Of a DNA stretch of 64,000 nucleotides, positions 9,905 through 19,300 are shown in pieces. Where the stretch lies: positions 868,001-932,000 of the forward strand of contig NZ_CP150233.1 in NCBI RefSeq assembly GCF_037974265.1, read 5' to 3'. Under the pieces are notes generated by a model. It saw only the letters and a program-made list of their open reading frames with translations. It was not told the origin of the DNA and ran no database searches. The first letter of the stretch is position 1. Each line of letters opens with the position of its first letter. Source of the stretch: Paenibacillus sp. FSL R5-0623 (GTDB lineage Bacteria > Bacillota > Bacilli > Paenibacillales > Paenibacillaceae). Made by a program: the position numbers and the translations under genes.

Positions 9905-9948
9905 AAAGCTCAATCCGGTGGCGGTAGTCCAGGGATTGAGCTTTTTTT
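9905..9948 (+). terminator. Strong terminator after the GH43 gene
   Basis: AAGCTCAATCC pairs perfectly with GGATTGAGCTT, followed by a T-run. It ends the sugar-uptake operon. Confidence 0.9.
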
Positions 9949-9989
9949 CGTTCTTTTTGCCAAAGGAGTACGGGGGAGGCGTTTACAGC

Positions 9990-10934
9990 TTATTGATTAG
10001 TTTCATATGTTGAGTCTTTAATGATGTTAACTATTTTACGCTGAGCATCCCTGGCTTCCGGAATCGGATAGAGGACGAAGACATGGTTCATTTTGGGGTA
10101 AACGTACGTTTGGTGATCGATTCTTTGATCCGTCAGCAGCTTGTCGAGCTTCATATTATCAGGAAACAAGCCCTCGTGAGTCCCGATAAAGATGCTGATT
10201 TTGCCCAGACCGGCGAAATCTCCGTAGATTGGACTGATTAACGGATCGTTCAATGGTTTGTCAGCTGCCCAGATCCGCCGGATGACATCATACCCTTCCA
10301 CAGCGAGCATAGGGTCGCGGGTCTCGTAATCAAATATGACCGGATTGTCCAGCACCATATCCACACAAGGTGATAACAAGATGATATCTTTGGGCTGCGG
10401 GAGATCATGCATCTTCAGATAATGGGCCAAGGCCAGGGATATGTTCCCGCCTGCGGAATCCCCCATAATGGTGAGTTGTGCCGGGTCGTCCACGGAGGCA
10501 AGCAGATCCCGGTATAGATTGAGCAGTTTCGGATACGTGTGCTGATAATTAAAATGCGGAACCTTTGGATAGATGGGAGCAACAACTTTGGCATTCAGAG
10601 CCTGAGCCATGCGGTCCATGAATTTCCAGTGTAAAGACAGCGGCTGGTGTGTATGCGCCCCGCCATGAATGTAGAGAATGACCCTCTGTTCACGGGAATG
10701 CTGATCGTTTAAGGTGAACACCTGCATGTCTTCATGGGAGCGCTCTTTGATGGAAGATGACAGTTTTGTTTTACCCAAGATATAAGGTTTAATGTTTTCC
10801 AAGCCCATATGATCCAGGTGTTTGCGGGTAAGCTCGCGTGTTGAAAAAGTTTTCTTGGTATCTAACGTTCCGATATATTTCTCGAATAGAAAGCTCGTCA
10901 ACGAGCGTTTGTGATTATGGATATACATGTTCAT
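9990..10934 (-). CDS. Alpha/beta hydrolase, hormone-sensitive-lipase (family IV) type
   Basis: Predicted cytoplasmic esterase/deacetylase. The oxyanion motif HGGA (residues 90-93) replaces the usual HGGG. The nucleophile S160 lies in GDSAGGN, an acidic residue is near 254-259 (GTHEGLFPD), and H284 in NHVF completes the triad. At 314 residues it is normal for the family. SD-like AGGAAGGG lies upstream. It is divergent from the ArsR-SulP genes. An acyl ester of a carbohydrate is a possible substrate given the neighbouring operon, but nothing in the sequence proves it. Confidence 0.88.
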   Translation of the reverse strand: MNMYIHNHKRSLTSFLFEKYIGTLDTKKTFSTRELTRKHLDHMGLENIKPYILGKTKLSSSIKERSHEDMQVFTLNDQHSREQRVILYIHGGAHTHQPLSLHWKFMDRMAQALNAKVVAPIYPKVPHFNYQHTYPKLLNLYRDLLASVDDPAQLTIMGDSAGGNISLALAHYLKMHDLPQPKDIILLSPCVDMVLDNPVIFDYETRDPMLAVEGYDVIRRIWAADKPLNDPLISPIYGDFAGLGKISIFIGTHEGLFPDNMKLDKLLTDQRIDHQTYVYPKMNHVFVLYPIPEARDAQRKIVNIIKDSTYETNQ

Positions 10935-11127
10935 TGAGGAATCACCCTTCCTGATGGAGTTCAGATATACGATCTGTGGAGACTATAAGTAAAGTATAAA
11001 GGTTGAAGTGTACTTCAAGGTCAATCTTAATTTTTCCATCAAACCGTTATGGTTAGAGTAAAGCATGGTACCCGTTCTATGTTATGATATTTGCATCTTC
11101 AAAAGTTCGATTGAAGGGGCATAGCGT

Positions 11128-11457
11128 ATGAATCAGAGCATACAACAGTTTAAAGCGGATTTTTTCAAAGCGTTGGCACACCCGATGCGGATTCAGATTC
11201 TGGAGCTGCTGAGTGAAGGAGCCAAAAACGTGAATGAACTGCAAAGCATTCTGGGATCGGAAGGCTCTGCCGTTTCACAGCAACTGGCTGTATTGCGCAG
11301 CAAAAACGTTGTCCAGGGAATCAAAGAAGGGACAACCGTCACCTATTCACTGCGTGATCCGCTGATTAAGGACCTGCTCGCAGTCACCAAACAGATTTTT
11401 GACAATCATCTGGTTGATGCCATTTCCATGCTGGAAGATATTCGTAAAGAGTCCTGA
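11128..11457 (+). CDS. ArsR-family winged-helix repressor
   Basis: Small dimeric DNA-binding regulator of 109 residues. The winged helix spans about residues 10-85, with recognition helix SAVSQQLAVLRSKNVV and wing KEGTTVTYSL. The classic ArsR metal box ELCVCDL is absent (here NVNELQSIL with no Cys), so it is not an As/Cd sensor of the standard type. It precedes the SulP transporter gene in the same direction, with a terminator between them and a possible ArsR-type operator just before that gene. It probably regulates the transporter; the signal is unknown. Confidence 0.9.
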   Translation: MNQSIQQFKADFFKALAHPMRIQILELLSEGAKNVNELQSILGSEGSAVSQQLAVLRSKNVVQGIKEGTTVTYSLRDPLIKDLLAVTKQIFDNHLVDAISMLEDIRKES

Positions 11458-11463
11458 CACAAT

Positions 11464-11509
11464 AAACAAGAGCAACGGGGTATAATCGCCGGAGGTTCTT
11501 GTTTTTTTG
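11464..11509 (+). terminator. Terminator after arsR-type gene
   Basis: AACAAGA pairs with TCTTGTT around an inner CGG/CCG stem, followed by a run of T. It separates the regulator from the SulP gene, so the latter needs its own promoter. Confidence 0.7.
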
Positions 11510-11575
11510 TGTTAGGTTCCTGCTGGGGTTGTGCGTAATCCGATTGACAGGACGTATGCAGGGGAGTAGTCTTTT

Positions 11576-11606
11576 AAATATATTCAAATATTCAAATATA
11601 TGAAGA
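11576..11606 (+). promoter_or_regulatory. Candidate ArsR-type operator upstream of the SulP gene
   Basis: The stretch contains two abutting copies of ATTCAAAT and ends in ATATGAAG. This resembles the ATTCAAATA half-sites described for CadC/SmtB operators. It directly precedes the transporter start and follows an ArsR gene, so it is a plausible binding site. The match is by eye only. Confidence 0.45.
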
Positions 11607-11623
11607 AAAGAAGGTTTTTGTAC

Positions 11624-13399
11624 ATGAAATGGATGGGGAGATATGCAGGGTACAATGCTGCCGCTTTTCGCAAGGATCTGTTATCAGGACTGATTGTAGG
11701 TATCATTGCGATTCCACTCGGTATGGCCTTTGCCATCGCTTCCGGAGTCAAACCGGAGTATGGATTGTATACCACAGTAATCGCAGGGATTCTCATTTCC
11801 TTGCTGGGTGGGTCCAAGTTCCAGATTGGCGGGCCAACGGGGGCATTCATTCCGATCCTTTTTGCCATTGTGATGCAGTATGGATATGAGAATCTGCTGA
11901 TCGCCGGAATGATGGCCGGTTTGATGCTTGTACTAATGGGCGTATTCAAGCTCGGGGCATTAATTAAGTTTATTCCAAAGCCGGTGACTATCGGTTTTAC
12001 GGCCGGGATCGCCGTCATTATTTTTAGCGGACAAATTACGAACTTTCTGGGACTTCGAGGCATCGAGAAACACGAGGATTTCTGGTCCAATATGAAAGAA
12101 ATCGGGATGCATATCTCGACGATTAATATATACAGTGTGCTTACAGCTGGAATCTGTCTGGCTGTTCTTCTGCTTGTGCCCAGGTTTGCACCAAAGGTGC
12201 CTGCATCACTGGTGGGGCTAGTTCTTTCGACGGTAGTCGCAGCGTTTTTTTTTGAAGGGCAGGTGGCTACGATCGGTTCGTCCTTTGGCAATATACCTAA
12301 CTCCTTGCCTCAGTTTCATGTGCCTGAGATCACTTGGGAGCGTATCGTGAACTTGCTGCAACCCGCTTTTGTCATCGCCATGCTGGGTGGAATTGAATCG
12401 CTGCTATCCGCAGTTGTTGCAGATGGCATGACCGGAAGTCGGCATAACAGCAATCGAGAGTTGATTGGGCAAGGGATTGCTAATATGGTGACGCCGTTGT
12501 TTGGTGGTATTCCTGCAACAGGAGCGATTGCACGCACAGCAACCAATATCAAATCCGGCGCAGTATCGCCATGGTCTGGCGTGATTCACGGTGTGGTGGT
12601 TTTGCTGGTACTTGTTCTCTTTGCGCCATATGCATCCCACATTCCTCTTGCCAGTATGGCTCCCGTTCTCATGTTGGTTGCCTGGAATATGAGTGAACGA
12701 AGATCCTTCATACATGTCATGAAAACCAAAACGAGTGATTCGCTCGTTCTGCTTATTACCTTTTTGCTGACCGTATTTACAAGTTTAACAACGGCTGTAG
12801 AGGTTGGGTTGATTCTTGCTGTCCTTTTATTCGTTAAACGGATGAGTGAGATGTTGAAAGTTGCCAAAGTACTACCCGATCCCGATCATAAACATGAGAA
12901 AGTCATGGCCCACATGGTTCGGGAAGGACATGACTGTCCGCAAATAAGCCTGTATACAATTGAAGGGCCACTGTTTTTCGGCGCAGCGGATATGTTCGAG
13001 AAGGCGGTCATGGATTCGATTCATCGGCGCCCAGGCACTCTGCTGTTGCGCATGGGCAAGGTGCCTTTTATGGATACGACAGGTGAATCCAATCTGGCCC
13101 GTGTTGTCAAACATATGGAGAGATCCGGGGGCAGGGTTTTACTTTCAGGCATTCAGGCGCAACCGCTGGAAATGCTGAAGAGAACAGGTTTGATTGAACG
13201 GATTGGTTCGGATCATATGTTTGAGCACACGGGTGAAGCCATCAATTATGCATTATTACATCTGGATGTTCAGAAATGTAGGGGTTGCAAACATTTTGCC
13301 TTTCGTGAATGTGCTGCATTGTCGAGTGCTGGCACCGACCCAGAGTGTAATAACCTGCTGAAACCTGGAAAGCGAGTCAATGCAAATAGCCCTATCTAA
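11624..13399 (+). CDS. SulP-family anion transporter with STAS domain and Cys-rich tail
   Basis: Membrane transporter for sulfate, bicarbonate or a similar anion. A long multi-TM Sulfate_transp domain covers about residues 10-400 and includes GGIPATGAIARTATNIKSGA. A cytoplasmic STAS domain spans about 430-545 (LLLRMGKVPFMDTTGESNLA). A C-terminal tail follows with four Cys in a CxxC-x7-C-x12-C pattern (CRGCKHFAFREC, then PEC), unusual for SulP and possibly metal- or redox-binding. The frame opens at 11600 with no ribosome site; AGAAGG ten bases before ATG 11624 favours that start. It follows an ArsR regulator gene. Confidence 0.92.
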   Translation: MKWMGRYAGYNAAAFRKDLLSGLIVGIIAIPLGMAFAIASGVKPEYGLYTTVIAGILISLLGGSKFQIGGPTGAFIPILFAIVMQYGYENLLIAGMMAGLMLVLMGVFKLGALIKFIPKPVTIGFTAGIAVIIFSGQITNFLGLRGIEKHEDFWSNMKEIGMHISTINIYSVLTAGICLAVLLLVPRFAPKVPASLVGLVLSTVVAAFFFEGQVATIGSSFGNIPNSLPQFHVPEITWERIVNLLQPAFVIAMLGGIESLLSAVVADGMTGSRHNSNRELIGQGIANMVTPLFGGIPATGAIARTATNIKSGAVSPWSGVIHGVVVLLVLVLFAPYASHIPLASMAPVLMLVAWNMSERRSFIHVMKTKTSDSLVLLITFLLTVFTSLTTAVEVGLILAVLLFVKRMSEMLKVAKVLPDPDHKHEKVMAHMVREGHDCPQISLYTIEGPLFFGAADMFEKAVMDSIHRRPGTLLLRMGKVPFMDTTGESNLARVVKHMERSGGRVLLSGIQAQPLEMLKRTGLIERIGSDHMFEHTGEAINYALLHLDVQKCRGCKHFAFRECAALSSAGTDPECNNLLKPGKRVNANSPI

Positions 13400-13567
13400 C
13401 CTGCTGATGAGAGAGATGGAGCTATAGGAGTCTAAAGAGTATTTGTTTATCAAAATATATATTCTGGAAAATAAACGAAAAATATACTATGTTATAGGTT
13501 GATAGGTGAAAGGATTACATCGTTCATCAGATGAGAAATAATCATATTAAACCGAAGGAGCAACCAT

Positions 13568-14557
13568 ATGTCCATTCAACCGACTGCTTTACGTTCAGTG
13601 CTTAACCCCAGGTACCTGGAGTCTGCATTGAGTAATCAATATGACATTGGAACATGGGAAGAATGTTTGTTTTGGCTTAAAGGATTAAATGATACTTACC
13701 GGGTTCGTACGTCCAGTGGCATGTACATTCTCCGTATCTACCGCACTGAAATCACGGAGGCAGATGTTCAGTATGAACTTTCGTTATTGTCTCAACTGAA
13801 GAACGTTCTAGGTTCTGCGGAACATACCGACATTGGAGAATACATCGAGAAGAAAGATCATACGGGATATACGGTGTTGGAGGCTGCGGAAGGCAAACGG
13901 GTTGCTGTAATGTTTCAGTATATTGAGGGTACGGAGAACAACCTGGAAGATGAGGAGTCTTGTTACGCCTTTGGCCAATCTGCCGCTGAATTGCATGAAG
14001 CTATGGATCAGGTGAACATGGAGCTACCACGATATGAGCTGGATCTGAAGTTACTTATTGACGAACCCCTTGAGCGAATTATCCACTATATCGGTGAGAA
14101 CAATGAAGCAGCAGCATTTCTCCATACGTTTGCCACAACGTTAAAAGAACGCATCGTTGCCACATCCAGACAAGACCTGGACTTTGGTCTGTGCCATGGC
14201 GATATGCATGGGAATAACAATGTGTTTCAACAGGAACATCAGTTCATCCATTATGACTTCGAGTGGGCAGCCAAAGGCTGGCGTGCCTATGATTTAGCTC
14301 AAGTGAAAGTTCGTAAAAGACAGTCTGATGAGCGAAAAGCAGCATTATGGGATGCGCTCATGGCAGGATATCGTTCAGTCAGAAGTTTCTCTGCCGAAGA
14401 TGAGCAGGCGGTTGATCTCTTTATTGTTGCTCGCCGATTCTGGGTGATGGGACTAGATGTTGCTTTTATTGAGAGTGATACGGGTGCGCTGGACTATGGT
14501 TCGGATTGGCTGGATAGTTTCGTGGAAGAATTCCGGGATACGGGGATTATATCCTAG
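13568..14557 (+). CDS. Aminoglycoside-phosphotransferase-fold (APH) kinase
   Basis: Small-molecule or spore-related kinase of the APH/choline kinase fold, 329 residues. The catalytic loop is HGDMHGNN (H210, D212) and the Mg-binding segment is HYDFEWAAKGWRAYDLA near residue 233. AAGGAG lies eight bases before the ATG. This fold covers homoserine, methylthioribose, choline and antibiotic kinases as well as CotS-like spore proteins; the substrate is not readable. Another 329-residue member lies at 37473 but is clearly divergent. Confidence 0.88.
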   Translation: MSIQPTALRSVLNPRYLESALSNQYDIGTWEECLFWLKGLNDTYRVRTSSGMYILRIYRTEITEADVQYELSLLSQLKNVLGSAEHTDIGEYIEKKDHTGYTVLEAAEGKRVAVMFQYIEGTENNLEDEESCYAFGQSAAELHEAMDQVNMELPRYELDLKLLIDEPLERIIHYIGENNEAAAFLHTFATTLKERIVATSRQDLDFGLCHGDMHGNNNVFQQEHQFIHYDFEWAAKGWRAYDLAQVKVRKRQSDERKAALWDALMAGYRSVRSFSAEDEQAVDLFIVARRFWVMGLDVAFIESDTGALDYGSDWLDSFVEEFRDTGIIS

Positions 14558-14598
14558 CGAATGATGAACATTATTTTAGGTGTAGGTTTGAATGTTTT

Positions 14599-14640
14599 AA
14601 GACCCTTCCGAGTCAACTTGAACTCGGGAGGGTCTTTTTC
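14599..14640 (+). terminator. Bidirectional terminator between convergent genes
   Basis: GACCCTTCCGAGT pairs with ACTCGGGAGGGTC, flanked by A-rich and T-rich runs. It serves the APH gene and probably also the opposing DUF4003 gene. Confidence 0.88.
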
Positions 14641-14670
14641 ATCTTATATTGAAGGTAACAGGGGCACTTA

Positions 14671-15660
14671 TTAGTTGGATGATGAAGAAGCGGCAGCAGC
14701 CGATGCTGCGGCAGTTGCGGCCATGGCTGCTTGTTGAGCGATGATAATATTTGTGATACTGGTTGAGATTGCTGTCGTAAGCACACCGTTCCGCAGATTC
14801 TCCACATGTTGAATGGCTACCAGAGCAGACGAGAACAGGAGCAACTCCTGTTTGTCGATTGACCAGGCACCGAAGCCTTTTTGAGTCCGTAACCAGTCAT
14901 TTGTTTCCGCGACATCCTCCACTAATGAGTCTCTGTCCGAAGGCAGTAGAGAAAGTATTCCGAGAGAGGCTAACGTATACGTTTTGTCCATTCGAAGATT
15001 CCTTTTGCGAAAAGCTTCATTTAAAGCAATCACACGAGCACCTGCATCGGGGGGATCATCTCCAAGAACCAGTACCTGTGTTAACGCCTGCACACTGTTT
15101 CTGGAAGAGAACTCCGGTTTTAATTCGCCATAAAGTTGTTCCATACGTGCCACACCAGTATCCACGTTGAGATCGGAAAGGGCTAACATGGCAGCGAAAA
15201 TGTAGTCATCCTGTCCAGTGAGGAAACGATGCTCTGCTTTCATGCCGTCATAAAATAATTTGGCCCGCTCCACCGTAGGTTGAAACTGGTCAGGTGATGT
15301 CTGAGTAGCGATCTGATAGGCGGCAATAACCAGATAATCAGAGTTGCGGAATTTGATCTCTTTCATCAAGTCATAGACATGCAAGGTTTCTGCCAGTCTC
15401 GTCTCTTCATCCGTTGTAAGGGAGAGCATGGCAGCAATGCTAATGGCCGAATTACCTCTGAATGCAGAGAAGAGTTTTGTGTTTTGCTTAATCAACTCAT
15501 GGCTTTGAAGAATAGCTTCCCCATCCGCTGTTTTATTCTCCGCTGCATAGAGCAGGGCAACCAGACGTTGCATCATTGCATGTTGCCATTTGAACGACTT
15601 CTTGATGATCTGGGTGTTGGAAACAAATAATTCAACTCGTTCTGCATGATGCTGCTGCAT
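14671..15660 (-). CDS. DUF4003-family protein
   Basis: Cytoplasmic helical protein of unknown function, common in Bacillus and Paenibacillus. It is about 329 residues from the ATG at 15660, which has GGAGGTG just upstream; the longer frame to 15714 lacks a ribosome site. The body is alpha-helical with no membrane segment. The last 30 residues are low-complexity Ala/Ser (AATAAASAAAASSSSN), more repetitive than expected. No catalytic motif is visible. The family assignment rests on overall sequence pattern. Confidence 0.8.
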   Translation of the reverse strand: MQQHHAERVELFVSNTQIIKKSFKWQHAMMQRLVALLYAAENKTADGEAILQSHELIKQNTKLFSAFRGNSAISIAAMLSLTTDEETRLAETLHVYDLMKEIKFRNSDYLVIAAYQIATQTSPDQFQPTVERAKLFYDGMKAEHRFLTGQDDYIFAAMLALSDLNVDTGVARMEQLYGELKPEFSSRNSVQALTQVLVLGDDPPDAGARVIALNEAFRKRNLRMDKTYTLASLGILSLLPSDRDSLVEDVAETNDWLRTQKGFGAWSIDKQELLLFSSALVAIQHVENLRNGVLTTAISTSITNIIIAQQAAMAATAAASAAAASSSSN

Positions 15661-15732
15661 AGGCACACCTCCATATTCACTGTTATTCAACAATACCCTT
15701 CCAGCTTCCTTCATTCTGTCGGTGTAAACAGA

Positions 15733-16098
15733 TTAGATAATTAGGAATATCAAATGAATTAAAGCGATTATTCCCATAGGATAGATCAATGATCTGGAGA
15801 ACCCGTTTTTAAATTCATTTCGAGGATGCTTTTCGAAAAAGAAGTGTAATACGGTATGTATGATGAAAAAGATATCCAGCACCCAAAATGTAATGTTTTG
15901 ATACGAGCTAAAAAGCATAGAGAGGATGATGGTATACATTGGCAGGTGAATCCAAGTGAAATACCTATAGGCCTTATCATCTTCCATATCTTTTAACACC
16001 ATGAACAATTTCCACTCGGACCGCCGGATGGCATCCATTTCGTGAAGCAGAAAGAGAGACAGGTTAAACAAAAATAAAACCAGTAAAAAGTCAGGCAT
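15733..16098 (-). CDS. Small four-helix membrane protein (DUF6713-like)
   Basis: Integral membrane protein of 121 residues with about four hydrophobic helices. The conserved-looking segment LLHEMDAIRRSEW follows the first helix. GGGAG lies eight bases before ATG 16098, so this start is chosen over the ATG at 16119. It lies 72 bases downstream of the DUF4003 gene start in the same direction. No function is known; the family match is by pattern only. Confidence 0.75.
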   Translation of the reverse strand: MPDFLLVLFLFNLSLFLLHEMDAIRRSEWKLFMVLKDMEDDKAYRYFTWIHLPMYTIILSMLFSSYQNITFWVLDIFFIIHTVLHFFFEKHPRNEFKNGFSRSLIYPMGIIALIHLIFLII

Positions 16099-16390
16099 GT
16101 AAAGTCTCCCATTTTTCAAGGTAATATGATCAAGATAATAATACGAAATAGCCCTTTGATGGTTTCAGGCATACCTATTGTCAGAGAAAATTTCGGGGGA
16201 GAATTAATGAATGGTTGATCGTAGTTTTAGAGGCTGTTTCAAAAAAAAAATATTTTCATTGTTTAATGTGCTAAAGGATTTTAGTGTGAAGTGTCGAATA
16301 ATGTCAATTGATAGGTATTTTGAATCATGGGAGGCTGATCAAATAAGCGTTGCTTAGACAGTAGCTCACTCCAGAATGAGGAAGGAACTG

Positions 16391-19300
16391 ATGACCATTA
16401 ACAGTTCAGTGATCATGTACAAGAGAGTTTCAATCATTTTTTTATGCCTTACATTAGTTGTAGCCAATGGATTTATCGGGAGTCAATGGTTGGGAACTGC
16501 ATCAGCAGCGGCCCAAACAACAGTAACGTTTTCTACAACTGATAGTAGTGTCTGGGCTGATGGAATTGCTGAAGATGGCGATGGTGGCTCAATAAATATC
16601 CCTGAAAAGGTTTTTCAATTTTACAATATTAGTGATGTTAGTGGAACAATGATGCCTGGAACTCTCATCTATGCAAATACAGAGGTAGATGGTTGGTTTC
16701 CTTTTCTGACTACTTATGAAACAGACATTAATTATGGTTGGAAAGGAATGGGGATTAGAACGAGTGATGCATCTGAGTTTCAAATTAACGGATTCTTCTA
16801 TTCAAACTGGGGTGAAGGACCAATAAATATTAAAGTTGAAGGGTATCGGGATGGCGCGTTGGTTGCTACCCATTCATTTCAAAATGACGAAGTAATTGCA
16901 GATTATCACTCTAAACATGTTTTATTAAATGAAGACTTCGATAATGTGGATATGATTCTTTTATATTCAACTGATAAAGGTAGTTGGCATGGTATTAATG
17001 ATATTGTGCTTGATGATGCCATCGTTTCTGCTTCAGCCCCAACGATTAACACACAACCAGCGGGTGCCACAGTTGACAAGGGAGCCAACAGTCCAACGCT
17101 GAGTATAGGCGCTACGGTCAGTGATGGAGGAACGCTAAGCTACCAATGGTATAGCAACGCTACCAACAGCACCACGGGTGGTACGTTGATTAATGGGGCA
17201 ACAAGCTCAACGTATGCAGTGCAAACCACGAATGCAGGAACGACCTACTATTACGCGATCGTGACTAACACCAACAATGGTGTAAATGGAACGAAGACCG
17301 CAACCGCTACGAGTAATGCGGCACAAGTCACCGTGAATGCGCTGGTTCATGCAGTAACGCCAACGATTAACACACAGCCAACGGGTGCCACAGTTGACGA
17401 GGGAGCAAATAGTCCAACACTGAGTGTAAGCGCTACGGTCAGTGATGGAGGAACGTTAAGCTATCAATGGTATAGCAACGAAACTAACAGCACCACGGGC
17501 GGCACGCCAATCAATGCGGCAACAGGCTCAACATATGCAGTGCCAACCACAAGTGCGGGAACGATCTACTATTATGCGGTCGTGACCAACACCAACAATG
17601 GCGTAAATGGGACGAAGACCGCAACGACGACGAGCAATGTTGCTGTAGTTGCCATTCAACCAGCACTAACGTATATCATTGAGAATATTTCGGATCAAAC
17701 CCCAGCAGCATTGATTCAGGGCTATGCCTCGGGTAGTCAAGAAACATTAACCATTACCGTGAAAAATATCGGTACGGGTACATTGACTAACTTGGAGGTA
17801 ACATCTGGTGGGGCGAGCGGGTCGGATTTTGAAGTAACACAACCTACAGTGTCTACCCTTAACCCAGGGGCTGAAACCAGCTTCACGGTAACGGTTAAGG
17901 ATGGTTTGCCAGCAAGCACTTATACTGCGACGGTTCTTATATCTGCGGACAATATGCTGGACCAGACATTCCAAGTTGTTCAAGCGATCAACTTGCCAAA
18001 TGTGCCGGCCAATCCTCAGGATTTGGTAGTAACCCCTGGAGATCGTCAGGCTCAGCTGACTTGGAGTAACGTGCCGGGAGCGACATATTACGAAGTTTAT
18101 TTATCAACAGTATCCGGTCAATTTAGCAGTAACGCCATCACCACCGTGACGGATGGGAATTATCGTGTGGAAAATCTGATTAATGGAACCACTTATTTCT
18201 TTATGGTGAAAGCAGGCGGATTGGGTGGCTTGAGTGCGGAGTCTAATGTGGCAAGTGCAACTCCATTAACGGTTCCAGAAGCACCATCATCCGTAATAGC
18301 AGTCGCTGGTAACGGACAGGCTACCCTTAGCTTTAATCCTCCAGCAGACAATGGAGGAAGTGCCGTAACGGCATATGAGGTGAATGTTCTACCAGATAAT
18401 AGAGTCGTGACTGGAACACGTAGCCCAATAATCATCACGGGATTAACCAACGGAACGAGCTATACGTTTACAGTGAAAGCAAAGAACCAAGCAGGAGGTA
18501 GTGAGTCTTCGTTACTATCCAATACGATCATCCCGTTGGCACCAACAGGTAATGGCGGCAATACCGGTGGCGGAGGAGGAGGAAGTACTGGTGGTAGTGG
18601 AGGCAATACGACTCCGAGTCAGCCACCTACATCAGGAACTCAAGTTCCGAACCCAGGAAATTCAGGTGTGGATGTAATGGTCAACGGGAAAGTGGAAAAC
18701 ATAGGATCAGCAACTTCAAGTGAGCGAAATAGTCAAAGTGTAACCACAGTAACGGTAGATTCCGTGAAACTGGATGAAAAGCTCTCCGCAGAAGGAAATG
18801 GGGCTACGGTCACCATTCTGCTAAATACACAATCTGATGTTGTCATTGGGGAACTTAATGGTCAGATGATCAAGAACATGGAGGATAAAAACGCAACTCT
18901 GAAAATTCAAACGCCTTCTGCGACCTACACATTACCTTCTCAACAAATCAATATCCAAGCGTTGTCCAATCAACTGGGGCAGTCGATTAATCTCAAAGAT
19001 ATTCAGATTCAGATTGAGATTTCGGCTCCTGGATCAGAGATACTGAGGGTAGTAGCAGATACAGCTGAAAAAAACAGGTTTACACTGGTTGCCCCATCGC
19101 ATAATTTTGAATTGCGCGGTATTTACGGTAACCAGACGATTAACATTTCTAATTTCAACGCGTATGTTGAACGAACGATTGCAATTCCTGAGGGAGTAGA
19201 TCCCAACCGAATAACGACAGGTATAGTCATCGACACGGATGGATCAGTTCGTCACGTACCGACTCAAGTCATTGTTAATGATGCGAATTATTATGCCAAG

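Noticed and set aside
16215..16250. GAGGCTGTTTCAAAAAA looked like an IS-element end
   Set aside because: No matching inverted copy and no transposase within reach.
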